Shown: positions 1 through 5,927, numbered from the stretch's first letter. The stretch is DNA of 6,177 nucleotides from Methanobacterium sp. (GCA_003164415.1 PLTK01000139.1:1347-7523); one strand, 5' to 3'. Program-made: numbers and translations. The notes: generated by a model not told the origin, from the letters alone.

Positions 1-359
1 GTTTCGTTAATGGAAATGTAAGGTATATTTGGTTTGATAACGGCTCCTGCATCGGCCACTAATAATGGAATATCAGCCAAATCAAGAGCTGCTTTTGTTA
101 TTATTGCCGGTGTAGGTGTTGAACTACCTTCAACCACAGTTTTTGGTATCTCTGGAAGACAAAGTGTCTTCCCCAACATTAAAAGTTCAACATCAGCAGC
201 AGGCGTGTAATCTGTTAATTCGGGTGTTGCTCCGGCACCGGTTATCCCATTTATTCTAGATGTTAATGTATTTGCTATAACACATAAGAATAAAGAATCT
301 TTATTTTTTAACTTCTGGATCATTTCTGATGACCCATAACATTTTATTGCTTCATCCAT
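1..359 (-). CDS. cobT: CobT-like nicotinate-nucleotide phosphoribosyltransferase, UPF0284 family (partial, N-terminal part)
   Basis: This minus-strand gene is cut by the left edge; 119 codons are visible, starting at ATG 359-357. The translation begins MDEAIKCYGSSEMIQ and carries family-typical stretches: INGITGAGATPELTDYTPA at about residues 36-54, a conserved LLMLGK, then STPTPAIITKAAL and LLVADAGAVIKPN near residues 80-111. These match the archaeal UPF0284/TIGR00303 family, whose members are taken to activate the lower-ligand base of cobamides by transferring phosphoribose from nicotinate mononucleotide. The product should be cytosolic. In a methanogen this would feed the corrinoid of the Mtr methyltransferase, often with a 5-hydroxybenzimidazole base; that detail is general knowledge, not seen here. 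The start is supported by AGGTGA five bases upstream. The gene is divergent from kae1-bud32. The family call is solid; the exact base used cannot be read from sequence. Confidence 0.88.
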   Translation of the reverse strand, partial: MDEAIKCYGSSEMIQKLKNKDSLFLCVIANTLTSRINGITGAGATPELTDYTPAADVELLMLGKTLCLPEIPKTVVEGSSTPTPAIITKAALDLADIPLLVADAGAVIKPNIPYISINE

Positions 360-364
360 TTGTC

Positions 365-370
365 TCACCT
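365..370 (-). promoter_or_regulatory. Ribosome binding site of the cobT-like gene
   Basis: On the minus strand this reads AGGTGA, a strong match to the archaeal 16S anti-Shine-Dalgarno, five bases before ATG 359-357. It fixes the start of the cobT-like gene. Confidence 0.75.
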
Positions 371-398
371 TCGATTGTTAGATATTGATATAAAATAA

Positions 399-407
399 GA
401 TATAAAT
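399..407 (-). promoter_or_regulatory. Candidate TATA box for the cobT-like gene
   Basis: On the minus strand this reads ATTTATATC, a good archaeal TATA-like element. Counting about 26 bases downstream from its centre puts transcription start near 377, giving a leader of roughly 18 bases that contains the ribosome binding site at 365-370. A second TATA-like stretch at about 387-396 would place the start inside the ribosome binding site, so it is less likely. The call rests on position and composition only. Confidence 0.45.
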
Positions 408-409
408 AA

Positions 410-441
410 TGTACAATTCATGCAATTGAATAGTGTACAAT
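410..441. repeat. Paired TGTACAAT elements in the divergent regulatory region
   Basis: TGTACAAT occurs at 410-417 and again at 434-441, with starts 24 bases apart. Each contains the palindrome TGTACA. Between them lies a short inverted repeat, ATTCA at 416-420 and TGAAT at 427-431. The left copy is directly upstream of the candidate TATA box of the cobT-like gene; the right copy overlaps a TATA-like stretch facing kae1-bud32. The arrangement resembles a two-site operator for a dimeric regulator, but no regulator is identified and the region is AT-rich, so chance is possible. Confidence 0.35.
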
Positions 442-446
442 ATAAA
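439..446 (+). promoter_or_regulatory. Candidate TATA box for kae1-bud32
   Basis: AATATAAA faces the kae1-bud32 gene. Start of transcription would fall near 469, leaving a leader of about 55-65 bases. TTTAAAT near 456-462 is an alternative, giving a start near 485. The stretch between here and the gene is AT-rich, so the choice is uncertain. Confidence 0.3.
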
Positions 447-523
447 GATTTAAGGTTTAAATGTTATAGCTCGTAATTGTTTTAATTTACAGATAATTTT
501 TAAATTCATAGACTAAAGGAAAA

Positions 524-2185
524 GTGGTTTTATTGATATGTATAGGAATTGAAGGTACCGCTGAAAAAACTGGTGTGGGAATTGTTGATTCTGATGGTGA
601 GATTTTAGCATCTGTGGGTAATGCCCTTATCCCAGAAAGTGGAGGGATACACCCTAGAGAAGCTGCTGAACATCATGCAGCCAATATTGTTCCATTAATA
701 AAGAAATCATTAGAAGAATCTGGCTTACTTTTAAATGATATTGATCTAGTTGCCTTCTCAAAGGGTCCGGGTTTAGGACCAGCTCTTAGAACAGTTGCTA
801 CTGCATCAAGAAGCCTTGCACTCATCCTGAATAAACCAATCGTAGGCGTGAACCACTGTATTGGTCATGTAGAAATTGGAAAATTAACCACCGGGGCCAT
901 TGATCCCGTTACACTATACGTTAGTGGTGGAAATACCCAGATTATTGCTTATGATTCGGGAAAGTACAGGGTTTTCGGTGAAACATTAGATATAGCCATG
1001 GGGAACTGTCTTGATCAATTCAGCAGATCGGTTGGATTAGGCCATCCAGGAGGTTCTAAAGTAGAAGAAATGGGAAAAAAATCAGATAAATATATTAAAT
1101 TACCATATACTGTTAAAGGAATGGATTTATCATTTTCTGGACTTTTAACAGCGGCTATTAGGAAATATGAATCGGGCCAATCCATAGAGGATGTCTGTTA
1201 CAGTCTACAGGAAACAGCTTTTTCCATGTTAGTTGAAGTAACTGAGAGAGCTATTTCACATGCCAAGAAAAAAGAAGTTTTACTATGCGGTGGAGTTGCT
1301 GCTAATACCCGATTAAGAGAAATGTTGGCTGTAATGTCAGAGGAACATTATGTAGATTTCTTTATGCCACCAATGAAGTACTGTGGTGATAATGGGGCCA
1401 TGATTGCTTGGATGGGCCAATTAATGTATAAAAATGGGCTAGTTACCGAATTATCTGACACCAGAGTTATACAGAAGTACCGTACAGATGATGTTAATGT
1501 ACCATGGATGAAAAGCTCAAAAATCTCATTAAAATTGCCACCATCAATGGTTGAGAAGGGGGCGGAAGCAAATATCTATTCTGGTCATTGGATGGATCAG
1601 GAAGTTCTAATTAAAAAAAGAATTCCAAAAAGTTACAGAATTGAAGTGCTTGACAATCTTTTAAGGAAAAAGAGAACCAAAAAAGAAGCCAAATTATTAG
1701 TGGAAGCTAAAAGGTGTGGTGTCAAAACTCCTTTAGTATACGACATAGATAAAGAAGAAAATGCTATTGTTATGGAAAATGTAGAGGGTATCATTCTTAA
1801 AACAATCTTTGAGGATTTAAATGATTCAGTGAAGCCAAATAGACCAGTTAAAAATTTATGTGAGAACATTGGAACGAATATAGCAAAACTTCACAATTGC
1901 AACATAATACACGGTGATTTAACTAGTTCAAATATGATCCTCAAAAACAACCAGGTTTATTTCATAGACTTCGGATTGGGTATGATTTCAGATCTAGTTG
2001 AGGATAAAGGTGTTGATTTGTTAGTTTTTAAAAAGGCAATCTCTGGAATCCACCATAAAATAGCAGAAGTCTGTTTCAAATCGATCCTAAAAGGATATTC
2101 TTCTGCACAGGATTATGAAAAGATAGTTAATAAAATTAACGAGATTGAAGGTAGAGGACGTTACAAAAGTAATTTAGAGTCATAA
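524..2185 (+). CDS. kae1-bud32: Fused Kae1-Bud32: tRNA t6A synthase catalytic subunit with Bud32 kinase/ATPase domain
   Basis: The protein joins two KEOPS subunits that make N6-threonylcarbamoyladenosine at position 37 of ANN-decoding tRNAs in the cytosol. Residues 1 to about 325 are Kae1, an ASKHA-fold threonylcarbamoyltransferase: GIEGTAEKTG at 8-17, FSKGPGLGPALR at 78-89, metal ligands in HCIGH (His111, His115), LYVSGG at 131-136, CGGVAAN at 255-261 and CGDNGAM with Asp289. Residues about 345-553 are Bud32, a small atypical kinase: GAEANIYSG at 346-354, Lys364 in VLIKK, Glu388 in KEAKLL, catalytic loop HGDLTSSN at 463-470, DFG at 482-484 and the basic RGR tail near 543-545. The fused form is known from several euryarchaea. 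The start is uncertain. GTG 524 has AGGA (517-520) only three bases before it. TTG 533 would give MICIGIEG, the usual Kae1 beginning, but with AGGA 12 bases upstream. All key residues are present. Confidence 0.96.
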   Translation: MVLLICIGIEGTAEKTGVGIVDSDGEILASVGNALIPESGGIHPREAAEHHAANIVPLIKKSLEESGLLLNDIDLVAFSKGPGLGPALRTVATASRSLALILNKPIVGVNHCIGHVEIGKLTTGAIDPVTLYVSGGNTQIIAYDSGKYRVFGETLDIAMGNCLDQFSRSVGLGHPGGSKVEEMGKKSDKYIKLPYTVKGMDLSFSGLLTAAIRKYESGQSIEDVCYSLQETAFSMLVEVTERAISHAKKKEVLLCGGVAANTRLREMLAVMSEEHYVDFFMPPMKYCGDNGAMIAWMGQLMYKNGLVTELSDTRVIQKYRTDDVNVPWMKSSKISLKLPPSMVEKGAEANIYSGHWMDQEVLIKKRIPKSYRIEVLDNLLRKKRTKKEAKLLVEAKRCGVKTPLVYDIDKEENAIVMENVEGIILKTIFEDLNDSVKPNRPVKNLCENIGTNIAKLHNCNIIHGDLTSSNMILKNNQVYFIDFGLGMISDLVEDKGVDLLVFKKAISGIHHKIAEVCFKSILKGYSSAQDYEKIVNKINEIEGRGRYKSNLES

Positions 2186-2198
2186 ATATTTAAAGTTC

Positions 2199-2207
2199 GT
2201 ATATTTA
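2199..2207 (+). promoter_or_regulatory. Candidate TATA box for the rdgB-rps15-recJ group
   Basis: GTATATTTA lies in the 94-bp AT-rich gap after kae1-bud32. A transcription start near 2229 would leave a leader of about 50 bases before the ATG at 2280. The gap is so AT-rich that several other TATA-like stretches exist, such as ATAAATATTTAA at 2182-2193. Read-through from kae1-bud32 is equally possible. Confidence 0.25.
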
Positions 2208-2208
2208 C

Positions 2209-2237
2209 ATTAAAAGACGTAAATTGTGACTTTTAAT
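2209..2237 (+). other. Inverted repeat between kae1-bud32 and the pyrophosphatase gene
   Basis: ATTAAAAG at 2209-2216 is exactly complementary to CTTTTAAT at 2230-2237, an eight-base stem with a 13-base loop, followed by T-rich sequence to about 2256. It could be a weak hairpin in a leader or trailer, or a protein site. It has little GC, so stability is low. No known riboswitch or leader motif is recognised. Confidence 0.25.
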
Positions 2238-2279
2238 TTAAATTTTATTTAATTTAATAATATTGGTGAGATGAAGTAA

Positions 2280-2840
2280 ATGAAGATAACATTTATAACT
2301 GGTAACCAACACAAAGTAAAAGAAGCCAAAGGTATCTTCGATAACTTTGGAATTGAACTGGAACATGTTGACCTCGGTTACCCAGAGATCCAAGGAGAAC
2401 TGGTAGATGTGGCCAAGTACGGTGCAAAGCATGTGGCCAAGCGTTTTGGCAAGCCAGTAATAGTTGAAGACGCTGGAATTTTTATTAAAGCCCTTAAATG
2501 GTTCCCAGGAACTTATTCATCCTACATTCAGGATACACTGGGAAATAAGGGAATATTAAAATTAATGAGTGATGTTGAAGACAGATATGCCGAATTCAGG
2601 TCGGCCGTTGGGTTCTGCACCCCCAAAACCGAGCCCGAGATTTTTTTAGGCACTGTCCGTGGAAGTATAGGTTACTCTGAAAAAGGGAATGATGGTTTTG
2701 CATACGATCCCCTATTCAAACCCGAAGGATATGAAAAAACCTTTGGAGAGTTATCTATAAATGAGAAGAATGAATTCTCTCACCGCAGAAAATCACTTGA
2801 AAAGTTTGCAATTTGGTACAAAGATTATAGAGGTGATTAG
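2280..2840 (+). CDS. rdgB: XTP/dITP pyrophosphatase (non-canonical purine NTP pyrophosphatase, HAM1/RdgB family)
   Basis: This 186-residue enzyme hydrolyses ITP, dITP and XTP to the monophosphate and pyrophosphate, cleaning deaminated purines from the cytosolic nucleotide pool before they reach DNA or RNA. The family motifs appear in order: ITGNQHKVKE at 6-15, VEDAGIFI at 62-69 with the catalytic Asp64, FPGTYSSYI at 75-83, GNDGFAYDPLF at 136-146 and SHRRKSLEKF at 167-176. Length is typical for the archaeal family, of which Methanocaldococcus MJ0226 is the classic example. The start is at the normal family N-terminus (MKITFITGN), with GGTGA at 2265-2269 ten bases upstream. The stop codon TAG directly abuts the ATG of rps15, and the last codons carry the rps15 ribosome binding site. 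Co-transcription with rps15 is therefore very likely. Confidence 0.95.
   Translation: MKITFITGNQHKVKEAKGIFDNFGIELEHVDLGYPEIQGELVDVAKYGAKHVAKRFGKPVIVEDAGIFIKALKWFPGTYSSYIQDTLGNKGILKLMSDVEDRYAEFRSAVGFCTPKTEPEIFLGTVRGSIGYSEKGNDGFAYDPLFKPEGYEKTFGELSINEKNEFSHRRKSLEKFAIWYKDYRGD
2830..2837 (+). promoter_or_regulatory. Ribosome binding site of rps15 inside the end of rdgB
   Basis: GAGGTGAT is a near-perfect Shine-Dalgarno match, placed three bases before ATG 2841. The same bases encode the last residues of the pyrophosphatase (Arg-Gly-Asp), so the coding end of one gene is also the initiation signal of the next. Confidence 0.8.
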
Positions 2841-3242
2841 ATGGCAATAAAGCCGGAATGGACAGAATATTCAAATGAAGAAATTGAAGAACTCATATTA
2901 AAATTCAGGAAAGAAGGTAAATCCACCAGTGTTATCGGAGTTATACTACGAGATCAGTATGGAATACCTGATGTTAAAACAGTGACTGGAAATAAAATAA
3001 CAGCCGTATTAGTAAAACACGGTCAGGGCGAAGAATATCCTGAAGAGCTTATTAATCTCATAAAAAAAGCAGTCAATATAAGGGATCATTTAGTAGAGAA
3101 CCAAAAGGACCTTCACACCAAAAGGGGACTTAGGATAATTGAATCCAAAATTAGAAGACTCGTAAGATATTATGTAAGGGAAGGTGTGCTCCCTGAAGGA
3201 TGGAGATATGATCCAAAAACAGCAGCACTCCTTGTTAAATAA
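2841..3242 (+). CDS. rps15: 30S ribosomal protein uS15 (archaeal S15P/S13e)
   Basis: The 133-residue protein is a small-subunit ribosomal protein that binds the central domain of 16S rRNA on the platform. Diagnostic stretches are VIGVILRDQYGIPDVK at 31-46, VTGNKI at 48-53, the rRNA-binding helix region LINLIKKAVNIRDHLVENQKDLHTK around 70-94, then GLRIIESKIRRLVRYYVREG at 96-115 and LPEGWRYDP at 117-125. It lacks the basic N-terminal extension (MxRMH type, about 20 residues) present in many archaeal and eukaryotic versions. The extension cannot have been missed, because the in-frame codon before the ATG is the TAG of the upstream gene. The ATG is set by a strong ribosome binding site. The 3' end overlaps the RecJ-like gene, which suggests translational coupling. 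Function is certain. Confidence 0.97.
   Translation: MAIKPEWTEYSNEEIEELILKFRKEGKSTSVIGVILRDQYGIPDVKTVTGNKITAVLVKHGQGEEYPEELINLIKKAVNIRDHLVENQKDLHTKRGLRIIESKIRRLVRYYVREGVLPEGWRYDPKTAALLVK
3196..3200 (+). promoter_or_regulatory. Ribosome binding site that favours the ATG 3208 start of the RecJ-like gene
   Basis: AAGGA lies seven bases before ATG 3208, inside the rps15 coding region. No comparable site precedes the internal TTG at 3232. The GTG at 3184 has only AAGGG three bases before it. This makes 3208 the best supported start. Confidence 0.5.
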
Positions 3243-4569
3243 GGCAGAAGAAGCCTGCGATCTATTGCGCGGGCATTTAAAACAGGATCATGTTGTGAGA
3301 ATTATTTCTCACAACGATGCCGATGGGATATCAGCTGCAGGTTTAATGTGTAATGCCATTGCCAAAGAAGATGGTAAGTTCCATGTAACCATTGTTCCTA
3401 GATTAAAGGATGAAATAATTTCTAAATTTTTTAAAGAAAAATATAAACTGTTCATTTTTTGTGATATGGGTAGTGCAAATTTAAAGAGCATTAGCAGAAT
3501 CAAGGGCGATGTGATCATAGCAGATCATCACCAGACAGATCCCAATGCAAGGCCTGGAGATAATATTGTTCATGTCAATCCACACCTATATGGGCTTGAC
3601 GGTACAAAGGATGTTAGTGCATCGGGAGTCTCTTATCTGACTGTGAGACCTATGGGATATACAAACCTATCAGGACTGGCAATTGTGGGTGCTTTTGGAG
3701 ATATGCAATATAGGAATGGTTTTACTGGTGTTAATAAGATGATCCTCAAAGATGGAGTGGAATCCAATAATATAGAAGTTAGAGATGATCTCAAAATAGC
3801 ATACAAATCTAAAGAACCTCTTTATAAGGCATTATCCTACACTATTAATCCTGTTATTAAAAATATCTCAGGAGATGAAGAAGGTTCTGTAAACTTCCTT
3901 GAAAAAATTGGTATTTCATATGGGATTAAATTTGATGAATTGAGTAACGAAGAGAAGGATATACTCAAGAATGAACTAGTTGAGATAAATCCGGAAATAT
4001 TCAGCAGTGTTTACAGTGTTCCATCAGAAATACCCGAACTAAGAAATCTTGAAGATTACTCCAACATATTGGATGCATGCGGCAAGAACAAAAAACATGG
4101 AATCGGGCTAAGCATCTGCATAGGAGATAGAAAGGATTCAATAAAAGAAGCTCAGGATCTAGTCAAAACCTATAGGGACGATATAGTCTATGGTATAGAC
4201 TGGATTAAAAAAGAAGGTTCTGTTGTTCAAGACAAAATACAATACATATACGCCGAAGAAAAACGTAAAAAACGTATTATGGGTACCCTTTCAAGTATAG
4301 GTCTTGATCTGGAAATTTTAGATCCAGAAAAACCAGTATTAGCCATGTCAAGAATGGACAACATAATAAAAGTGTCTGGAAGAACCACTTCAAAAATGAC
4401 TGAAAAAGGAGTTAATCTAGGATACGCCCTTGAAAATGCATCCAAAAGTTTTAATGGATCGGGTGGTGGACATAACATTGCAGCAGGAGCAGTTATTCCA
4501 TATAGAGAAATGGATAATTTCCTTAACCTGGTTGATGAAATTGTAAGAACACAATTGAAAGTAAAATAA
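3208..4569 (+). CDS. recJ: RecJ-like DHH-family single-strand exonuclease (archaeal RecJ/Cdc45 group)
   Basis: The product (453 residues from ATG 3208) is a DHH-superfamily phosphoesterase of the archaeal RecJ/Cdc45-like group. Members degrade single-stranded nucleic acid using Mn or Mg ions; some, such as GAN of Thermococcus, bind GINS in the replisome. Catalytic motifs are intact: SHNDADG at 34-40, FCDMGS with Asp86, ADHH with Asp106-His107-His108 and GDMQ with Asp165. The C-terminal DHHA1 domain ends with the substrate-binding GSGGGHNIAAGA at 417-428. With all metal ligands present, an active nuclease is more likely than an inactive Cdc45-type scaffold. Start: the longest frame opens at GTG 3184; ATG 3208 has an AAGGA seven bases upstream; TTG 3232 would give MLNKAEEA. 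The gene overlaps rps15 by 35 bases from ATG 3208. Partner proteins cannot be told from sequence. Confidence 0.92.
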   Translation: MIQKQQHSLLNKAEEACDLLRGHLKQDHVVRIISHNDADGISAAGLMCNAIAKEDGKFHVTIVPRLKDEIISKFFKEKYKLFIFCDMGSANLKSISRIKGDVIIADHHQTDPNARPGDNIVHVNPHLYGLDGTKDVSASGVSYLTVRPMGYTNLSGLAIVGAFGDMQYRNGFTGVNKMILKDGVESNNIEVRDDLKIAYKSKEPLYKALSYTINPVIKNISGDEEGSVNFLEKIGISYGIKFDELSNEEKDILKNELVEINPEIFSSVYSVPSEIPELRNLEDYSNILDACGKNKKHGIGLSICIGDRKDSIKEAQDLVKTYRDDIVYGIDWIKKEGSVVQDKIQYIYAEEKRKKRIMGTLSSIGLDLEILDPEKPVLAMSRMDNIIKVSGRTTSKMTEKGVNLGYALENASKSFNGSGGGHNIAAGAVIPYREMDNFLNLVDEIVRTQLKVK

Positions 4570-4574
4570 TACGT

Positions 4575-4584
4575 ATTAAATAGA
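4575..4584 (+). promoter_or_regulatory. Weak candidate TATA box upstream of the aconitase X gene
   Basis: ATTAAATA-like sequence in the 45-bp gap would put transcription start near 4605, just before the GTGAT ribosome binding site. This could give the gene its own promoter, but read-through from the nuclease gene is equally plausible. Confidence 0.2.
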
Positions 4585-4605
4585 ATTACTCAAAAATCAA
4601 ATCAT

Positions 4606-4610
4606 GTGAT
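4606..4610 (+). promoter_or_regulatory. Ribosome binding site of the aconitase X gene
   Basis: GTGAT matches the core of the archaeal Shine-Dalgarno and lies four bases before ATG 4615. Its GTG is in frame and could be mistaken for the start codon, but it serves better as the binding site. Confidence 0.55.
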
Positions 4611-4614
4611 AAAA

Positions 4615-5808
4615 ATGCACCTAACACAAGAAGAAGAAGAAATGTACGATGGTGAGAAAGGACTAGCCGTTGAGAAGTGTATGGAAATCCTTGTTGCCTT
4701 GGGTGATATATATGGTGCGGAAAAATTTGTTCCAATTACATCTGCCCAGATATCTGGTGTTTCATACAAAACTATAGGTGATGCCGGGCTTGAATTTATT
4801 GAAGAGCTTTCAAATGATGCACAAGTCAGAGTCCCATCTACTTTAAATCCTGCAGGTGTTGATCTTCAAATATGGAAAGAATTAGGATTTTCAGAAGAAT
4901 TCACAAAAAAACAACTGGCAATAGTAGATGCATACCAAAAGATGGGTGTATCAACTACATGCACATGCACACCATATTTAGTTGGTAATGTTCCAACTTT
5001 CGGTTCACATATTGCATGGTCAGAATCATCAGCTGTATGTTATGCAAATTCTGTTTTAGGTGCCCGAACCAATCGAGAAGGGGGGCCTGGAGCATTAAGC
5101 GCTGCCATATGTGGAAGGACAGCCAATTACGGATATCATCTTGATGAGGGTAGAGAACCCAACTTATTTGTTGAAGTAGAAACTCCTGTAGAAGGATCTG
5201 ATTTTGGAGCTGTTGGTTACATGGTTGGTAACAATATAGGAGGGGGAATTCCGTACTTTAAATTTGAAAGTACACCCACCACAGATCAACTGAAATGGCT
5301 TGGAGCAGCCCTTGCATCTTCCGGTTCTGTTGCATTGTATCATGTAGAAAATATCACCCCTGAAAGTAAGTGGGCAGCCAAAATCATTTCTGATGATAAA
5401 ATAGAAAAATTAACTATTAATAGGGCAGATATAGATGAAACAAGGATAAAATTATCTACAACAGAAGATAAGCCGGATCTAATCTGTGTTGGATGCCCAC
5501 ATGCGTCTCTTGAAGAGATTAAGCGAGTAGCAGAAACTGTTCGTGGACTTAAACTTGAAAATATGCTTTGGGTTTGCACATCTATCTCTGTAAAAGCCGC
5601 TGCCGATAGGATGGGTTATACAGAAATAATAGAAAATGCTGGTGGAAAAATGGTCTGTGACACATGTATGGTGGTAGCTCCTATTGAAGAGTTAGATTAT
5701 AAGGTGGTTGGTGTGGATTCTGCAAAAGCAGCGAATTACGTACCTAATATGTGTGGATTAGAAGTTGTTTACAACGATCTAAAAAACTTGATTATTGAAA
5801 AGAAATAA
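4615..5808 (+). CDS. Aconitase X large subunit, probable phosphomevalonate dehydratase large subunit
   Basis: The 397-residue protein belongs to the aconitase X (AcnX) family, large-subunit type. In archaea this subunit pairs with a small DUF126-type subunit to dehydrate (R)-5-phosphomevalonate to trans-anhydromevalonate 5-phosphate, a step of the archaeal mevalonate route to isoprenoid lipids. Features: MHLTQEEEEMYDGEKG at the N-terminus, MEILVALGDIYGAEKFVPI at 23-41, SAQISGVSYKTIGDAG at 43-58, STTCTCTPY at 113-121, GSHIAWSESSAVCYANSVLGARTN near 130-153, CVGCPH at 291-296 and CDTCMV at 348-353. Cysteines in these motifs are the candidate ligands of the iron-sulfur cluster; which three bind it is not decided here. 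ATG 4615 is chosen over GTG 4606 because GTGAT lies just upstream and MxLT is the usual family beginning. The small subunit is not in the window. A different AcnX substrate is possible, but the archaeal setting favours mevalonate. Confidence 0.88.
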   Translation: MHLTQEEEEMYDGEKGLAVEKCMEILVALGDIYGAEKFVPITSAQISGVSYKTIGDAGLEFIEELSNDAQVRVPSTLNPAGVDLQIWKELGFSEEFTKKQLAIVDAYQKMGVSTTCTCTPYLVGNVPTFGSHIAWSESSAVCYANSVLGARTNREGGPGALSAAICGRTANYGYHLDEGREPNLFVEVETPVEGSDFGAVGYMVGNNIGGGIPYFKFESTPTTDQLKWLGAALASSGSVALYHVENITPESKWAAKIISDDKIEKLTINRADIDETRIKLSTTEDKPDLICVGCPHASLEEIKRVAETVRGLKLENMLWVCTSISVKAAADRMGYTEIIENAGGKMVCDTCMVVAPIEELDYKVVGVDSAKAANYVPNMCGLEVVYNDLKNLIIEKK

Positions 5809-5816
5809 TCCATAAC

Positions 5817-5852
5817 TTTTTTTTAATGAAATTTTTGATATTAAATCAAAAA
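5817..5852 (+). terminator. Probable transcription terminator after the aconitase X gene
   Basis: A run of eight T at 5817-5824, nine bases after the stop codon, fits archaeal U-tract termination. It is followed by an exact eight-base inverted repeat, TTTTTGAT at 5832-5839 and ATCAAAAA at 5845-5852 with a five-base loop. The hairpin is AT-rich; the T-run is the stronger part of the signal. It separates the gene from hef. Confidence 0.5.
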
Positions 5853-5927
5853 CAATAAAATTCTTTATTTTATAAGAAAAATCATTTATTAACCTTGATT
5901 CTAATTAAAAATATCAAAATCACCATA

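Noticed and set aside
1633..1869. Open frame on the minus strand within kae1-bud32, and similar ones at 2238-2432, 3309-3518, 4227-4478 and 5340-5579
   Set aside because: All are antisense to well-identified genes, match no recognised family and have no convincing ribosome binding site; they are by-products of AT-rich coding sequence.
2271..2279. Two-codon upstream reading frame ATG-AAG-TAA just before the pyrophosphatase start
   Set aside because: GGTGA lies only one base before this ATG, too close for initiation, while the spacing to ATG 2280 is workable. Chance is the simplest reading.
2838..2843. TAG between rdgB and rps15 in the same frame, suggesting pyrrolysine read-through to a fused protein
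   Set aside because: Pyrrolysine is not expected in Methanobacteriales, both proteins end and start at their normal family boundaries, and rps15 has its own strong ribosome binding site.
4568..4577. Ten-base palindrome AATACGTATT across the stop of the RecJ-like gene
   Set aside because: It is short, AT-rich and single-copy in the window, with no promoter or gene feature that depends on it.
4606..4614. GTG 4606 as start of the aconitase X gene
   Set aside because: It leaves no ribosome binding site of its own and removes the GTGAT that suits ATG 4615; the family normally starts at the MxLT position.
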